Source of the DNA: Gonapodya prolifera JEL478
Taxonomy: Eukaryota > Monoblepharomycota > Monoblepharidomycetes > Monoblepharidales > Gonapodyaceae
Assembly: GCA_001574975.1 (NCBI GenBank)
Contig: KQ965854.1
Location: 49,836 to 113,835 of the forward strand
Direction of reading: 5' to 3'
DNA length: 64,000 nt
Below, one piece after another: positions 21,909 through 32,734 of this stretch (positions are counted from its first letter, which is position 1; every line of letters starts with the position of its first letter). Both the position numbers and the translations under genes were made by a program. The notes under the pieces are model-generated. The model searched no databases, was not told the DNA's origin, and worked only from the letters and a program-made list of their open reading frames with translations.

Positions 21909-22489
21909 ATGGATCATGAACCGTCCCGCGGTGTGGCGCAACTGATCTGCATGGCCATTGACTACTACGGTACAGACTGGAAGATACGCGGGAAAGGTGG
22001 GCAAGGTCTCGGCACAACTGTGATGGGGGTGTTAGGTCATGGAATCAAGATTGGATTGGACGGCGTGTCCCCATCGGAATTACCCGACATTTCCACTCTG
22101 CAATCCCTTCTACGCAGACCTCGCAGCGTCATTGAGCACATGCCGTCATTGCCGTCGATCGGAACAACAACACACGCAGCCGCACAGACATGCTTGGACT
22201 GAATGATGTGTTTACCGCCTTGATGACACTTGCGCCAGAGCCGTTCACCAAGGCCTGCTTTTCTCCCGGGCGAGCTGGGGAGTTGCGGACCCCAAGGGAG
22301 GCGTTGAGGAAGCACGTTGGAGTTGCCGAGTGCTCGAATCCGCTGTGCGAGGTGTTGAAGATGGGCGCGGAAATTGTTGGTCTCAAGCGGTGCGCGGGGT
22401 GTGGACAGGCGAAATATTATAGCACGGCGTGTCAGAAGATTCACTGGAAGGAGCACAAGAAATGGTGTGTGCGGTTTCAGGAAATTTGA
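21909..22489 (+). CDS. MYND zinc-finger protein
   Basis: The last 45 residues form a MYND finger: CSNPLC, then CAGC, YYSTAC, then HWKEHKKWC, giving the C-C, C-C, C-x3-type and H/C ligands of this protein-interaction module. Fungal proteins of this kind are usually single-domain or carry helical repeats. The upstream part (MAIDYYGTDWKIRGKGG, then GVSPSELPDISTLQSLLRR) is in a different frame. A 55-bp intron near 22127-22181 is plausible, but its donor (GTCATT) is weak and the phase is not certain. The true 5' end may lie further upstream. Function unknown beyond the finger. Confidence 0.55.
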
Positions 22490-22735
22490 AGGCTGAAGGC
22501 GGGATTGTGAGATATGGAAGCGATACGAGTGATCAGTGCTAACGAATATATAAAGAGCTTGCAAAAGAGTCCGCAAAATTACCTCAATGGGAAGACCGGA
22601 CAACTCAAGAAGAGTGTTTCGTGTCAATGTTTGCTTTATTGTGTAATGAATTCTCAATTTTTCTAATCATTTTTGGGAGAGAAAAGAAAGCCGTATCTGA
22701 CCAATGCAGAGAGTGTGGATTGTACATTTGTGGCT

Positions 22736-23488
22736 TCACGCTTCGATGTTGTTTTGTCGGGTGTACAAGCTCAGGAAGTCGTGTATCCCCGGCCAGTTTG
22801 GCATGTGCACCCACTTGTCCAACTTCCAATCCGTGTTCTCCTCCTCCAGACACCAAGTGCACATATCAGGACCCTCTCCAATGACGGCGAGCTTGTTACC
22901 CTTGAATTCGTTCAACCATTCGTCTCCATCCTCGTAACGAGGCCAACACAGGAACAGCATCCTATCCGGACAGCCTCCAGACGAGCGAAGATATTCAGCT
23001 CCATCATTTTCGATAATGTTGTTGATATGGAGGTGTCGCGGCGACTCGCTCGTGTCGTCGCCCGCTATCACATCGGCACCAGCGTCACGGAGTAACCTTG
23101 CCCAGTACCCCGTTCCACACCCGAATTCGACAATCTTCCCCCCAGAGTGTGCAACGAAAGCCTCAAGGGTCTCTTTGGTCGGAACTGCCCACGAGTAGTC
23201 CGCGATGGCAAGGTTGCGGTGCATCCAGCTCTGGTATGTGCCGTCGCACGTCCAGAGGCCGTACCTGGCCCAAATACGTAGGAGCTCGTTGTCGCTTTCT
23301 GTGACTTCAAAGGTCGTTTCTTTTGGACATGGGCCGCCTCGAAGTTGGGGCCGCGCTGCTTCCGCAATGTCGAGCCGGCGTTGAAGCACCTCATGGAGTG
23401 GGAGGCCTTTGACGGGTCCGTCGGGGACGGTGGTCGACAACAGCAGAATGATGCAGCGCTCCAAGAAATCAAGGCCGAGTTCATTCAT
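22736..23488 (-). CDS. SAM-dependent methyltransferase-like protein
   Basis: Single exon of 250 residues with ATG at 23488 chosen because the upstream codons are non-coding in style. A class I methyltransferase motif I is clear at about residues 110-120 (IVEFGCGTGYWARLL), followed by an acidic end of strand 2 (VIAGDD) and a hydrophobic strand 4 with CPDRMLFLCWPRYEDGDEW, where the proline-tryptophan-proline set replaces the usual motif IV. The end is rich in tryptophan (WCLEEENTDWKLDKWVHMPNWPG). The methylated substrate cannot be told. The frame is clean, so this is probably a living gene. Confidence 0.75.
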   Translation of the reverse strand: MNELGLDFLERCIILLLSTTVPDGPVKGLPLHEVLQRRLDIAEAARPQLRGGPCPKETTFEVTESDNELLRIWARYGLWTCDGTYQSWMHRNLAIADYSWAVPTKETLEAFVAHSGGKIVEFGCGTGYWARLLRDAGADVIAGDDTSESPRHLHINNIIENDGAEYLRSSGGCPDRMLFLCWPRYEDGDEWLNEFKGNKLAVIGEGPDMCTWCLEEENTDWKLDKWVHMPNWPGIHDFLSLYTRQNNIEA

Positions 23489-23626
23489 CGTGAGTTTTGG
23501 TGGAGTGCATCCACTGACTGTGGCCAAGGCTGGGCGAATGCGAAGACCATTTTCATCTGCTCTCTCCCCCTTCTACACACACGCCAAATAGCAAAATCAT
23601 CACCTGTTCTCACGCAATGGTCAAGC

Positions 23627-24519
23627 TCACATCAAGCCCTTGCGGATCCTGTCTATTCCCTCGAGATACATACTCCCGCCTGTAATGTATGTTGGCCCTC
23701 CGAAACATGTCGCGGTGAGCTCGCACAGGACTGCACCACGTGCATCTCCGCACGGCACCTCAGGGTCACCACTGGCATGTAAGAAAGAGGGCGTGGGAAA
23801 AAATGTGACAGTGGGCGGAGGTGCTGTGGTGAAATTGTGGCAGGTATACGCAACGAAATCTTTCCATATGGGTGCCGACGGGTCGGCGGAAGTCACTGGG
23901 CTGGGATCGGGATAATGGTACGGATGGTATGGTGCCCTGCCCGAATAGATCCCGTCCCGGACACGGAACCGGGTGAAAATGATGTTCAGTGGTCTCCCGT
24001 CTGTAATGTCTGTCCGGCAAGGTGAGCGCGCCACAGCGGGATCGTGATGAGTCAAGTCATTCTCATCGTTCCGTCTCCGACTTGCCGGTTGTTTGAAAAC
24101 TCACCTGACAGGATTCCTACGAGCTCTGTTTCGGAACTCGAAGTGGTGCCGTACCCTTCATGTTTGGGCCCCACCTTCGCGTTTCCATCCCACCCAGCCG
24201 GCCCGTTTTCACAGCCGACGTCCTTTGATGGCACTTGCGTGCCTCTCAGGGTTGCGTTGAACAGCGCGACGGCTCCGCGGGATGCTTTCGGGTAGTACAG
24301 GACCGCAAGCTGCGAGGATGCAGGCTCAAGAACGCCCCCGGAGACGGCAGCGCGATGGCGACACAATGCGATTGCAAATATGGGAGAGGCGGAGAGGAGC
24401 TCGTGTGCGTCACTGGGGACGACAGAGGGGTGTTTTGGCGATCGGAGTGCGGCGACGGCATGAACGATCAAGAGCAGCAGGGCGAGAGTGCGGGCGGCGA
24501 CGAGACGGGGATCCGCCAT
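23627..24519 (-). CDS. Secreted protein of unknown family
   Basis: Two exons, 24519-24105 and 24009-23627, separated by a 95-bp intron that closes in phase, give 265 residues. The N-terminus is a clear signal peptide (LVAARTLALLLLIVHAVAAL). The mature part has N-glycosylation sites (NATL, NFTT), scattered cysteines (GCENGPAGW, YTCHN, CGDARGAVLCELTATC) and a proline/tyrosine-rich middle (APYHPYHYPDPSP). No enzyme family was recognised. A duplicated remnant lies at 20858-21100. Secreted, cysteine-bearing, duplicating genes of this sort are often lineage-specific, but no role can be assigned. Confidence 0.65.
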
Positions 24520-24599
24520 CGACAGCGAAACGACAAGGATGTCACGAAAATGTGTGGGCTGCGGTCATTGTTCTGTGGCCTCCTTTTTCATGGGCGAAG

Positions 24600-25731
24600 A
24601 TGAGATTCATTCCTCCCGATCCAACTACTTATCGTCCCAAGGAAAACACTCAAAGTTTTCACATGGTATCCGAGGGCTTTAACGCCGAGCTGATCGAATC
24701 CACTGAAGACGGGAACCTTGTCGGGGTCAAAGCTGCCAAAGGCGCCAACCCTCAGATTGCCCGGAAGAAGCTACTCTGAAAGTCGGAGCATGGACAGACT
24801 GGGCGTATGCGGAGTCGGCATTACTCTTGGTGATTGCATTTGGGAACCCTGATATTGTGCAGAGTTTGTTGGAGGAGGTGAGTGGTTCAGAAACCACGTC
24901 ATGATATTTCGTCACAATGGTGCTGATAACGTGTTTTCTTTCAATGAACACAAGGTTCTGATCCAAATCTACCCGTATACGTTCCACACATTCCCTACAA
25001 CTCCCACTGGGGCGGGATGATAGAGGTTAACTGGCCGGCTGGGCTTTCACAACTACAGCAAACCGACGGCGTCCGTGATCCGTGGCATCCGCTGCTTGTT
25101 GCTCTCGGGCAGAGACGAAAATGGAACACTAAAGGAGGAAACGTTGTGAAGACGCGGCCCTTGCGAGAAGAGGACACAGGGACACAAGAGCGGGAGCTTC
25201 AGCCTACCCTTCGCGTAATATCTCTTCTGATTTCACACGGTGCTTGTGTTGTGGGTTGCGAAGGTGTCAAGGACGGTGAATTCTTTTTGCACGTTTTTGC
25301 CTTAGCACGCGAAACATCTCGCAAGGAACCTGGGATCATGGATCTGCTAATTTGCGCCCAAAGCAAGAATTGAGCTTGTCAAAAAGGCTGCAAGATCTCA
25401 CAAGAATCGTGGAAAAGCAGTCTATCGAGCTTGCTCCTCTGAAAGAGAACAACTCCAAGCTGACTCATGAAGTCGCAAAGCTCAAACCGGAGCTTGAAAA
25501 GGGCAGGACGCAAACTGACAAGACTGAAGCTCCACTGATCCCCGTCCGCAAGAAATTCAAAGCCCTGTGCGCATACCAGCCTGAACGGGAGGACGAGCTT
25601 GAATTTGAAGCAGATGATCTCGTTTACTGCGTTGTGAGCTTTTCGGACTCAAAAGGGTCAAATGCGCTTGGTAAGGTGGGACCCCGGTCGTCGTCCCTTG
25701 TCAAGAGAGGCAAGAAGTCGGATGAATCATA
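24600..25731 (+). pseudogene. Ankyrin repeat - SH3 protein remnant
   Basis: Pieces in order are an ankyrin-like unit (ALLLVIAFGNPDIVQSLLEE, then GSDPNLPVYVPHIPYNS), a second (VISLLISHGACVV, LFLHVFALARE), a coiled coil (KRLQDLTRIVEKQSIELAPLKE), and the first half of an SH3 domain (KALCAYQPEREDELEFEADDLVY). The pieces fall in different frames: after IARK near 24770, at the intron near 24878-24954, and near 25370. The SH3 part stops before the conserved WW and ALPxNY residues (25731). The combination suggests a former cytoskeletal or signalling adaptor, now broken. Confidence 0.45.
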
Positions 25732-25805
25732 GCTGTTGTGTTTTGGACCATCAACGTAACATATTTCGGCTTTGAGAGCTGCTCGATTGTCTGTCGCGGA
25801 ACATT

Positions 25806-26428
25806 TCACAACTTCACCGCCGTGTCAGCTAGCGTTTCATGTACATTGCTAGCACAAAAACTGAAGAGCATTAATGTTTCTTGGCAACAGTTCTCTCGAC
25901 ACGTAGCACGATCACTTTCAATTTCCCCTCGCAATATTGACAATCTGCAACACATTCGGAGTCTCCTGCAACACCTAGTGAGGCAAAATACTTGAGACAG
26001 TGCCATGGCGAGTGAATGGGGCAGCATTATTCCCGACCCCACCTGACGGATAAGACTCTGGTCCTCCTTGAACTCAAACCTGGCTCCTGCAACCTTAGAC
26101 CCTGGTGGCAAGTGAAATCTTCTTTCGTCAGTGGCCTCGGTATGCTGATGGACGCCAGCAGCCGAAGCCACAGCGTTGAGCGCCACGTTGCTCAGAACGG
26201 CGTGAGAGTCCGAGAGGATTTCAATTCTGACAGCTCGAGCCAGCTGATCGGTGAGAAAATGCGAGAGTCGAGTTGAGTTTGCGATCGAGCCACGATGGAA
26301 TGTTGTGGAATACTTACAGGGACAAACTTGAACGGGTTGATCACTCGAAGGAGAGCGTGCACTTCACCGTTTTGGTTGATGTCCACGTATCCTGAGCAGT
26401 ACGTGTCGCCGTTTTCACCAAAGTGCAT
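25806..26428 (-). CDS. Unrecognised small two-exon gene
   Basis: ATG at 26428 gives MHFGENGDTYCSGYVDINQN, then GEVHALLRVINPFKFVP. A GTAAGT intron ending CCGATCAG joins to LARAVRIEILSDSHAVLSNV and AASAAGVHQHTEATDERRFHL in phase. The joined protein reads smoothly to about 25990. Beyond that it becomes cysteine/arginine rich and may not be coding. No family recognised. Confidence 0.35.
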
Positions 26429-27824
26429 GTTGAGATTGATTCACTCCCTGGATGTGGGTTTGGGACTTTCGGAGAATCTAAGCAGTTCTAACCAACTTTG
26501 GTCGTGCTTCAGCACATGCCTCATTGAATTTCATTTCTCTCGACTTCTGAACACAAAGCTCAGAATGCATATGTGTGTTCTTTTCTTCTTCTAAATATCC
26601 AAGCGAGCCTGTGGGCGGTTGTGAATTCTAATCCCCATTCCGGCTGTTCTTTTCATCCAAAAATTTACCGGCCAACTTCCTGAATCTACTTCGTTTTCTG
26701 GGGATGATTTCAACCTCCATCCTTCTCTCGCGAGATTCTCTCTCCTTTTGGCGTCGCTCGTCGTCCCGTTCTCGTCCCAGTGAGTGTTGGTGGGCCTCGT
26801 ACCCAATCACGTTGTCCATCGATGCCCCATACTGCGTTCCTCTTTCGAGCCCGTCACCTCTCTACACTGCTAAGCGAGTGCGAGCATCAGCTGGCGCTGA
26901 AAAGTTCCAGTTACCCCACGGGTTGCCGCTTTAACGGGAGTTTCTGCGGTGGTGGTCTGAGGCGCTCGTAATGACGGCAGTGAGCTCTGTGCACGGTTTT
27001 CGGTGGCGTGAAGCGTGGGCGATGGGTGCAATGGCACGCAGTGATGGCTTTGACTTTGCGTGAAATCGAACCATCTCGTTTACCTCAATGTTACAAGCTT
27101 ACCGTGCTTTCTAGGAATCAGAATTCATACTTTTGATAAAACTGTACGGAGCCTATTACATATCAGTGATTCACAAATAAATAATAAATAGCAACGCGAA
27201 ATATGCTGTTGCGTTGCGAGAGTTATGTACAAGTACACGTTTCAACGTGGTATGAAACCATGGAAGCGGGACAGACGATGTCACAGGACGTGGCTCGAAG
27301 TAACAATGCCTCACTCCACCGCTGTGCGGACATAGAAGCCGCCTTTCTCGGGTGTTGTCAGGGTACTGTGAGAACAGACCACTTTGAGCGGTCTCTTGAA
27401 CATTCTGGACAAGAAAAACACAACTCACCCGAATTCCAACCCTCCACCAAACCGTCCATCGCGCCCATGTGAGGAGCTCGCTGGCAAAGTTCTGTGCAAA
27501 TCTTTGGATTGCACGTCAGCTTCCACGTCGCGCACACGCACCACACTCGACATGGTTTTCTTTGCTACAAATGCGCCATTTTCCAAGTCCATCGAGCGGG
27601 CGGGAACGCGTTGTGGATTGACCACACGGTCCAGACATTGAGCTCAACTCTGCAGACACTCCGACCGCAGCATTCCGGCATCGCGAAGACAGGTGGGAGA
27701 TGGAAGGTGCGGGATGATTTGCCGATGACGTGGTTGGCGAATGGCCACTGATCGCCCGATCCCTGCGAAGCGACCCTGACGTCTTCGCCAATCGAGCTGC
27801 AACCTGCCACATGCACTCTGCCAC
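26429..27824. other. Long stretch without a recognisable gene
   Basis: A charged 63-codon minus-strand frame (26819-26628, RERDDERRQKERESRERR) is the only coding-like item, and it is too biased to trust. The last part is the upstream region of the homeobox gene and contains one isolated GCGAAGC at about 27766. Confidence 0.4.
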
Positions 27825-29982
27825 ATGCACTCTCCGTCCACACGCAGGAACGGCAGCCTGGCAGCGCATCAGTCGCAGTCGCATGGGCCAATGAAACTCG
27901 ACCCGGGTGCGCACATCGTCCACCTTGGATCGCAGCCGGCAACTGCAACCATTGCGGCAATCGATGCCGCCACCGCTGCTGCCTTTTTCGCAAATGCACT
28001 CCAGCAGGACGCATCGCAGACGCAGACGCAGACGCGGTTTGTCGTTGCGGCATACCCGCACGCTTCTATGCACAATACGCAGGAGACACACCACACCTTT
28101 CTCCTTCCGCCGCTACCCATCCACGTACAAGACTACGGCGACGAGTCCGCTTTACTTCCACCTCCGTACCCCTCCTCCACTGCCACCTCACCACCCTCTT
28201 CCTCTCGAGGCTCAAACACCCTCTCTCTCTCGCCCAACGCCACAGACAACGACAAGCCCCGCACGTTCAAGTACCCGCGAAAAAAAACGGCTCCGGACCA
28301 GCTCGAGATCCTGGTCGAAGTTTTCAAGGAGACCGACAACCCGAGCTTTGACGTGCGCGAGAGGATCGCCACGATGACGGGGATGACGAACAAGGAAGTC
28401 CAGGTGAGGGGCGAGCCGTCCGAGCGTAGCGAGGACACCGAGGCCTAAGCGCCGCTAGGCCCTGACCGAGGACACGAGCGCAGCGAGTGTGTCCGCCGGA
28501 GGCGAGTGGTGATCCTGCCGCGAAGCGGCTAGTGAATATTCCATGCGCGAAGCGCGAATGATCCAGCGCGGAGCGTATGTTCCCGCCGGAGGAGGCGAAT
28601 ACCCCGCGAAGCGGAATTCTCTCTTGATACTCCGCTCCCACTCCCACCACCAGATCTGGTTCCAAAACCGGCGCGCCAAAGTCCTCCGCGAAGCCCGCAA
28701 ACGTGGTCACTCCGGCCACTCCGGCAGCCCCGAGGACCCAACGTACACTTCCACTCCCACCCATACGGGCGGGGGTCCCATGCGAGTCAGTCCCGTCTCC
28801 CCCTCTTATCGCATCTCCACGACGGCACCCCGCCGCACCAGCGTGGCATCCACGGCGTCGTTCGGAACCGGGACCGGTGCTGCGGGAATGTCGGATACAG
28901 GGAGCCCCGCGTCTTCCCTGGAAACTACTGTCGGGCGGAGAAGGGACGGACAGGTGGAGTGGGGCGATGCGGCAGCGGGAGGAGGAGGATGGTATGGCGA
29001 CGAGGCAGGGTGGCCGGGTGGACACCAGGGAGCCATGAACGGGATCAAACTGCAGATCGAGGAGCTTGCGATCAAGCCGCAGGATCACCCTGGTGTGGGC
29101 GAGGAGGGTGACACAATGAACGTCCACGTCCCGGAGACGTTGACGCTGGATCAAATCATGGAAGCCGCGGTAGCTTCGGGCGCAGGCAACGTCTTGGCTC
29201 AAGAAACTATCCCGCCCCAACCTTCCCCCTCCCTCGCATCGCCTGCGTTCTCGTCAATGGCCGGCATGGTGCCCGCCCCGGCTTCCTTCCCGCCATCAGA
29301 ACCCTCTTCAACCCCGTTCGCAACCCAGTCACCATTCCCTCCTTCTCCCTGGCCTCCCTTCTCCGCGTCCCCGTCCTTTTCCATGGCACTCTCTTCCTCC
29401 GCCGGCGCCCCTCCTCCTACAATTCCTACCCCAGCTTCCTCAACCGTTCACCCACCGACAATCCCGCACTTCGTCCCCGTGTACGGCCCAGTAGCCCTTC
29501 TGGACTCGTCGCGACATCTCCGCTCGTCAGGCGGCGCAGGTGCGGACGGAGGCGTGACCCCTGGTGACCAGACCTGGGGCCCATATCAACCACCATCCGG
29601 AATCTCGGACGAAAACTTGTTCGGCGACGTGCTGGGGCGGGTTACAAACGTCAGGACGGGGCCGGGGATGGGGATGGACACGATGCTTGGGATAAAACCG
29701 GACTCGTTCCTCTCCGCCTCGTCATCCTCGGGGCGGTCCGACTCCCACCCGCCCTACCACACCGATCTCACCCTCAGCGCCGGATCTCAGAGCTCATCCA
29801 CCCGCCGCCCACCGCGTCCGGGCCACCTGTTTCCCGACCAGGCCATGTCGTCCAGTCTGCCCAGTTTGACGCTTCAGGGTGCTCTGAGAGACGCGCTCGG
29901 CCCCGACGGCGGGCTTTTTGGAATGGACGGGGAGGGACTTGTGAAGGTGGAGTCGCAGATGGCGCTGGAAGGGATGAGGTGA
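27825..29982 (+). CDS. Homeodomain transcription factor
   Basis: Two exons, 27825-28403 and 28654-29982, both in phase 0, give about 635 residues. The homeodomain (about residues 150-210) reads RKKTAPDQLEILVEVFKE at helix 1, then NPSFDVRERIATMTGMTNKEVQ, with helix 3 IWFQNRRAKVLREARK carrying the invariant W, F, N and R that contact DNA. The intron splits the domain just before IWFQNRR. The remainder, about 430 residues, is serine/proline/glycine-rich and probably disordered activation or interaction sequence. There are no PBX or TALE-type extra residues, so it is a typical-class domain. The start was chosen at 27825; the ATG at 27888 (MKLDPGAHIVHLG) is an alternative. Targets are unknown. Confidence 0.9.
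28404..28653 (+). repeat. Homeobox-gene intron carrying an array of GC mini-hairpins
   Basis: This 250-bp intron is four times the local norm. At least nine short inverted repeats fill 28418-28614: 28418-28436, 28442-28461 (GGCCTA/TAGGCC), 28470-28494 (GGACAC/GTGTCC), 28494-28504, 28517-28529 (GCCGC-GAA-GCGGC), 28545-28555 (GCGC-GAA-GCGC), 28567-28575, 28584-28597 and 28604-28614 (CCGC-GAA-GCGG). The loops are GAA or GGA. In the first and third elements the core is GC-GTA-GC or GC-GCA-GC, flanked by GA/GA. GCGAAGC is known as an exceptionally stable DNA mini-hairpin. The splice sites (CAG/GTGAGG, CCACCAG/AT) lie outside the array. Confidence 0.85.
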
Positions 29983-30755
29983 GGTGGGAGGAGGAGAGTG
30001 GGTCTGTGGGGATGGGGGATGAGGGTTGACGTTGTTGCGGTGACGTTATACGTTGTTGCGGCGGCCCCCATATGTGACGCGGAATATATTGCTGTTACGC
30101 TGTTCATCGTTCTTCCATATCACGTCCGAGTCTTCCGCTGCGACGGTCAGCTGCTGGTCACCACGTTGTCTTTTGACACACATGTTGATATAATACCAGC
30201 ATTGGAACAAAACATGAACTAAAACCCCACTTGTTGCCCAGAAGACGCCGCGAGGAGGCCCCACCTGATTGTACACGCATCAATGTGAGAATCTCGAGTG
30301 GACGTTGTCAAAACATCAATTGGAACAAACCTAAACTTGTCTTCCATCTCGCCTCCGCTGCGTTTTCCATGCATACGTACTAGCGTGCTTGGCGTGTACG
30401 AACCGCCCGTCCATCCTCTCTTTGCCGGTCCTTTACGTCCAATGCCCGACCCGCACGACGGCTCGAACCCATTGTCGGCCCCTGAACTTTTTCACCTAAG
30501 CCACTCAACTGGTGACCGGCTCCATTGCAAGCAGGCGAGCGCAGCGGTCGGGATGTTGTCCAGCGATGGGTGGCGTCGAAGGCGATACCGTCGTCGATGG
30601 TATCCGAGGCGTTGAAGTTTTACGCGTACGTAGTTGGTTCGAACGACTTTGCATGTTGGGCATAAGCTGCGCGCAAGGAGCGGCGGGGAGTAAGCACACG
30701 CGTTAGGGACGACGGCACAGAGACTGCAAGAGACGAACGGTAGACTGCGCGCGAC
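29983..30755. other. Intergenic, nothing recognised
   Basis: Downstream of the homeobox gene. Contains GTTGTTGCGGTGACG-type short repeats near 30028-30060 and no supportable gene. Confidence 0.4.
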
Positions 30756-31695
30756 ATGGCGTACGTGCCGCGAGGGCTAGCAAAGTCTGTTCCGTTTTTT
30801 GGGTCAAGTGACCTGCTGCAGTCTTACATATCCGCGCATTTTCAGTCCCCACTCCTTTTCCCTGTCACACATTTCTCTCCTCTCCCGTCGTATCTGACCC
30901 GCTGCCTTGTAGACTGCGCTCTCCACACCGCGTGTAAGATGACGACCCCGCCATCCCTTGGCGCCATTTTCACTCTCCTCGCGGAACTTCGACAACGCAT
31001 GGCCGAGTATGTGGGCGACCCCTCGACCAAACACTGGGCGTACAACCGCCTACTCGCGATGACATTCCGATCGAATTAAAGACAATGTGGGCCGTAAGTC
31101 GAGTTGCGCGTCTGCGATTCGCAGCCACACCAGAGATTGCACGAGAGTTCGTAGAAAACACACAGTGTCGGTGCGCCGAATCGATGATCAGCACCAAAGC
31201 GGTAGCTCCTTCTCAAACGAGGACAGACTCGTCAAGACTTGTTGAATGCTATAAAACAATGCAATCGACAGCAAAGTCCCTCTGTGTATGTTGCAAACGC
31301 ACGGCGATTCAAGGACAAGGATCGTTTGCGGGCAGAAGTCCCCTTCTCTGCTTGGTGTGCGTGAGGGCCCACTCGCTTGGGAGCAGCACCAGGTTGCAAG
31401 GATCAAATTCGGACTTTTACCCCATGAGGACATCGTCCAAGTAAGATGTTTAGAACCTGGTGGCGCGCTTTCAACAGCGTGCGCTAGAGCTCTGGGAGTG
31501 CAACTGCACGGGTCTTACTACAACGCGACGCGTGCTGGGCTCTTGTGGTACCTGAATGGTTGCGAGGTGACCGATGGAAACTTCGAGTCACTCTCCTTGC
31601 CGCCAATGACGGGAGCCATCCGAGAAATTAGCGAGGCAAAGTTCTGGTCGACTTGCCAAACCCTTCTAAAACAAGACGGGCGCCATGGAAGGTAA
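30756..31695 (+). pseudogene. Unrecognised coding remnant, possibly F-box related
   Basis: Plus-strand blocks read PPSLGAIFTLLAELRQRMAE and WAYNRLLAMTFRSN up to a stop at 31079. In another frame they continue MWAVSRVARLRFAATPEIAREF and AKSLCVCCKRTAIQGQG, then LCLVC (two CxxC pairs); a third frame follows (FGLLPHEDIVQVRCLEP, YYNATRAGLLWYLNGCEV). The opening resembles the leucine-rich start of F-box proteins (LPAELRQRMAEYL), and the CxxC pairs occur in some of them. At least one frame break near 31060-31085 cannot be explained by an intron. Low certainty. Confidence 0.3.
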
Positions 31696-32734
31696 TGGGG
31701 CACGCAATGATGCTTCATCTGGCATCGCTGAAATGGACATGGAGGTTTAGAACGCAAATTTGACCTCGGATAAGGACAAGTATTGGTTGGAAGGAAAGAA
31801 TGAATGTGAACATCCAAAGAGCAGCAATCGAAACCGTTGGCCGACTGACAAGGACGATAGTGTCGTGGGTGCAGATGATTGATTTGTCTATTCCGAATTA
31901 GAAATGAAGGTTTGTAATAATGCAGCTCGGTAAATTATGTCCTTTATGGGAAAAGGATTATGTTGGAAAAGGCTCTTTAACTGCATACAATTGTCATAGT
32001 GTGCACCTCCCTCCCTTGACAAAGAAGAGATAACAGAACCAGACGATGTCTCGAGGGAACACTACTGACTGCAAGCGCCTTCATCAATTCCTTCCCGCAG
32101 TCGAAGTAACCGTTCACAATCACTTTTCACATTCGCAACACAGAAATGCAGCACAAATACAGTTAAAAAAGAATCCTACCCCACAGACAGCACTATTCGC
32201 AACCTATTCACGGTGCTTTGATGCTTTTTGTGATTGATCAGCACTATCCTCGGTATCGTGATGGCGGATATAATGCATGCTCCGGCAAGTGATATGCACC
32301 GACCACCGCTACCGTGGACCTTGTCTGCAGTCATTGCTCCGCTGACACAGATTTCGACTCCACATCGTGGTATTGATTACACCGTCCAAACTCCCCATTT
32401 TCCGATCCAGAGAACAAGCGGGTCCAACCTTGAATTCACCTCGAACACTCGTCATTCGGTCTCCTTCCCAGGTAGGATTCAAAGTGTCCCACCTTCCACT
32501 CACGTCACCAATGTCCGTCCAAACGTCTACAACCATGAATGTCACTCAAACATTGTCCAAAGCGCTTCCATGATCTTAACTTAATGTCACCACATATGAC
32601 TGCCCGCAAATTACAACGAAACCCTCCATATACCGGTCGCACGCGTCCACGCCGTCACCACTTGACCCCAGCAGTTCCTCCCTCTCTTCTCTCCGCCATC
32701 GCCTCGCCCATTGTCCGTCCCGCCTTCTTCGCGT
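31696..32734. other. Intergenic, nothing recognised
   Basis: AT-richer stretch of about 1 kb with short open frames only. Downstream flank of the TLDc gene. Confidence 0.4.

Noticed and set aside
28404-28653. CRISPR-like array
   Set aside because: The units are palindromes of differing sequence without constant spacers; this is a nuclear intron.
27869-29389. Long minus-strand open frames opposite the homeobox gene
   Set aside because: They are antisense shadows of a GC-rich coding region with the homeodomain clearly on the plus strand.
30620-30660. GGTTCGAA B-box-like sequence
   Set aside because: The sequence after it does not fit GGTTCGANTCC and no A-box lies at the right distance.
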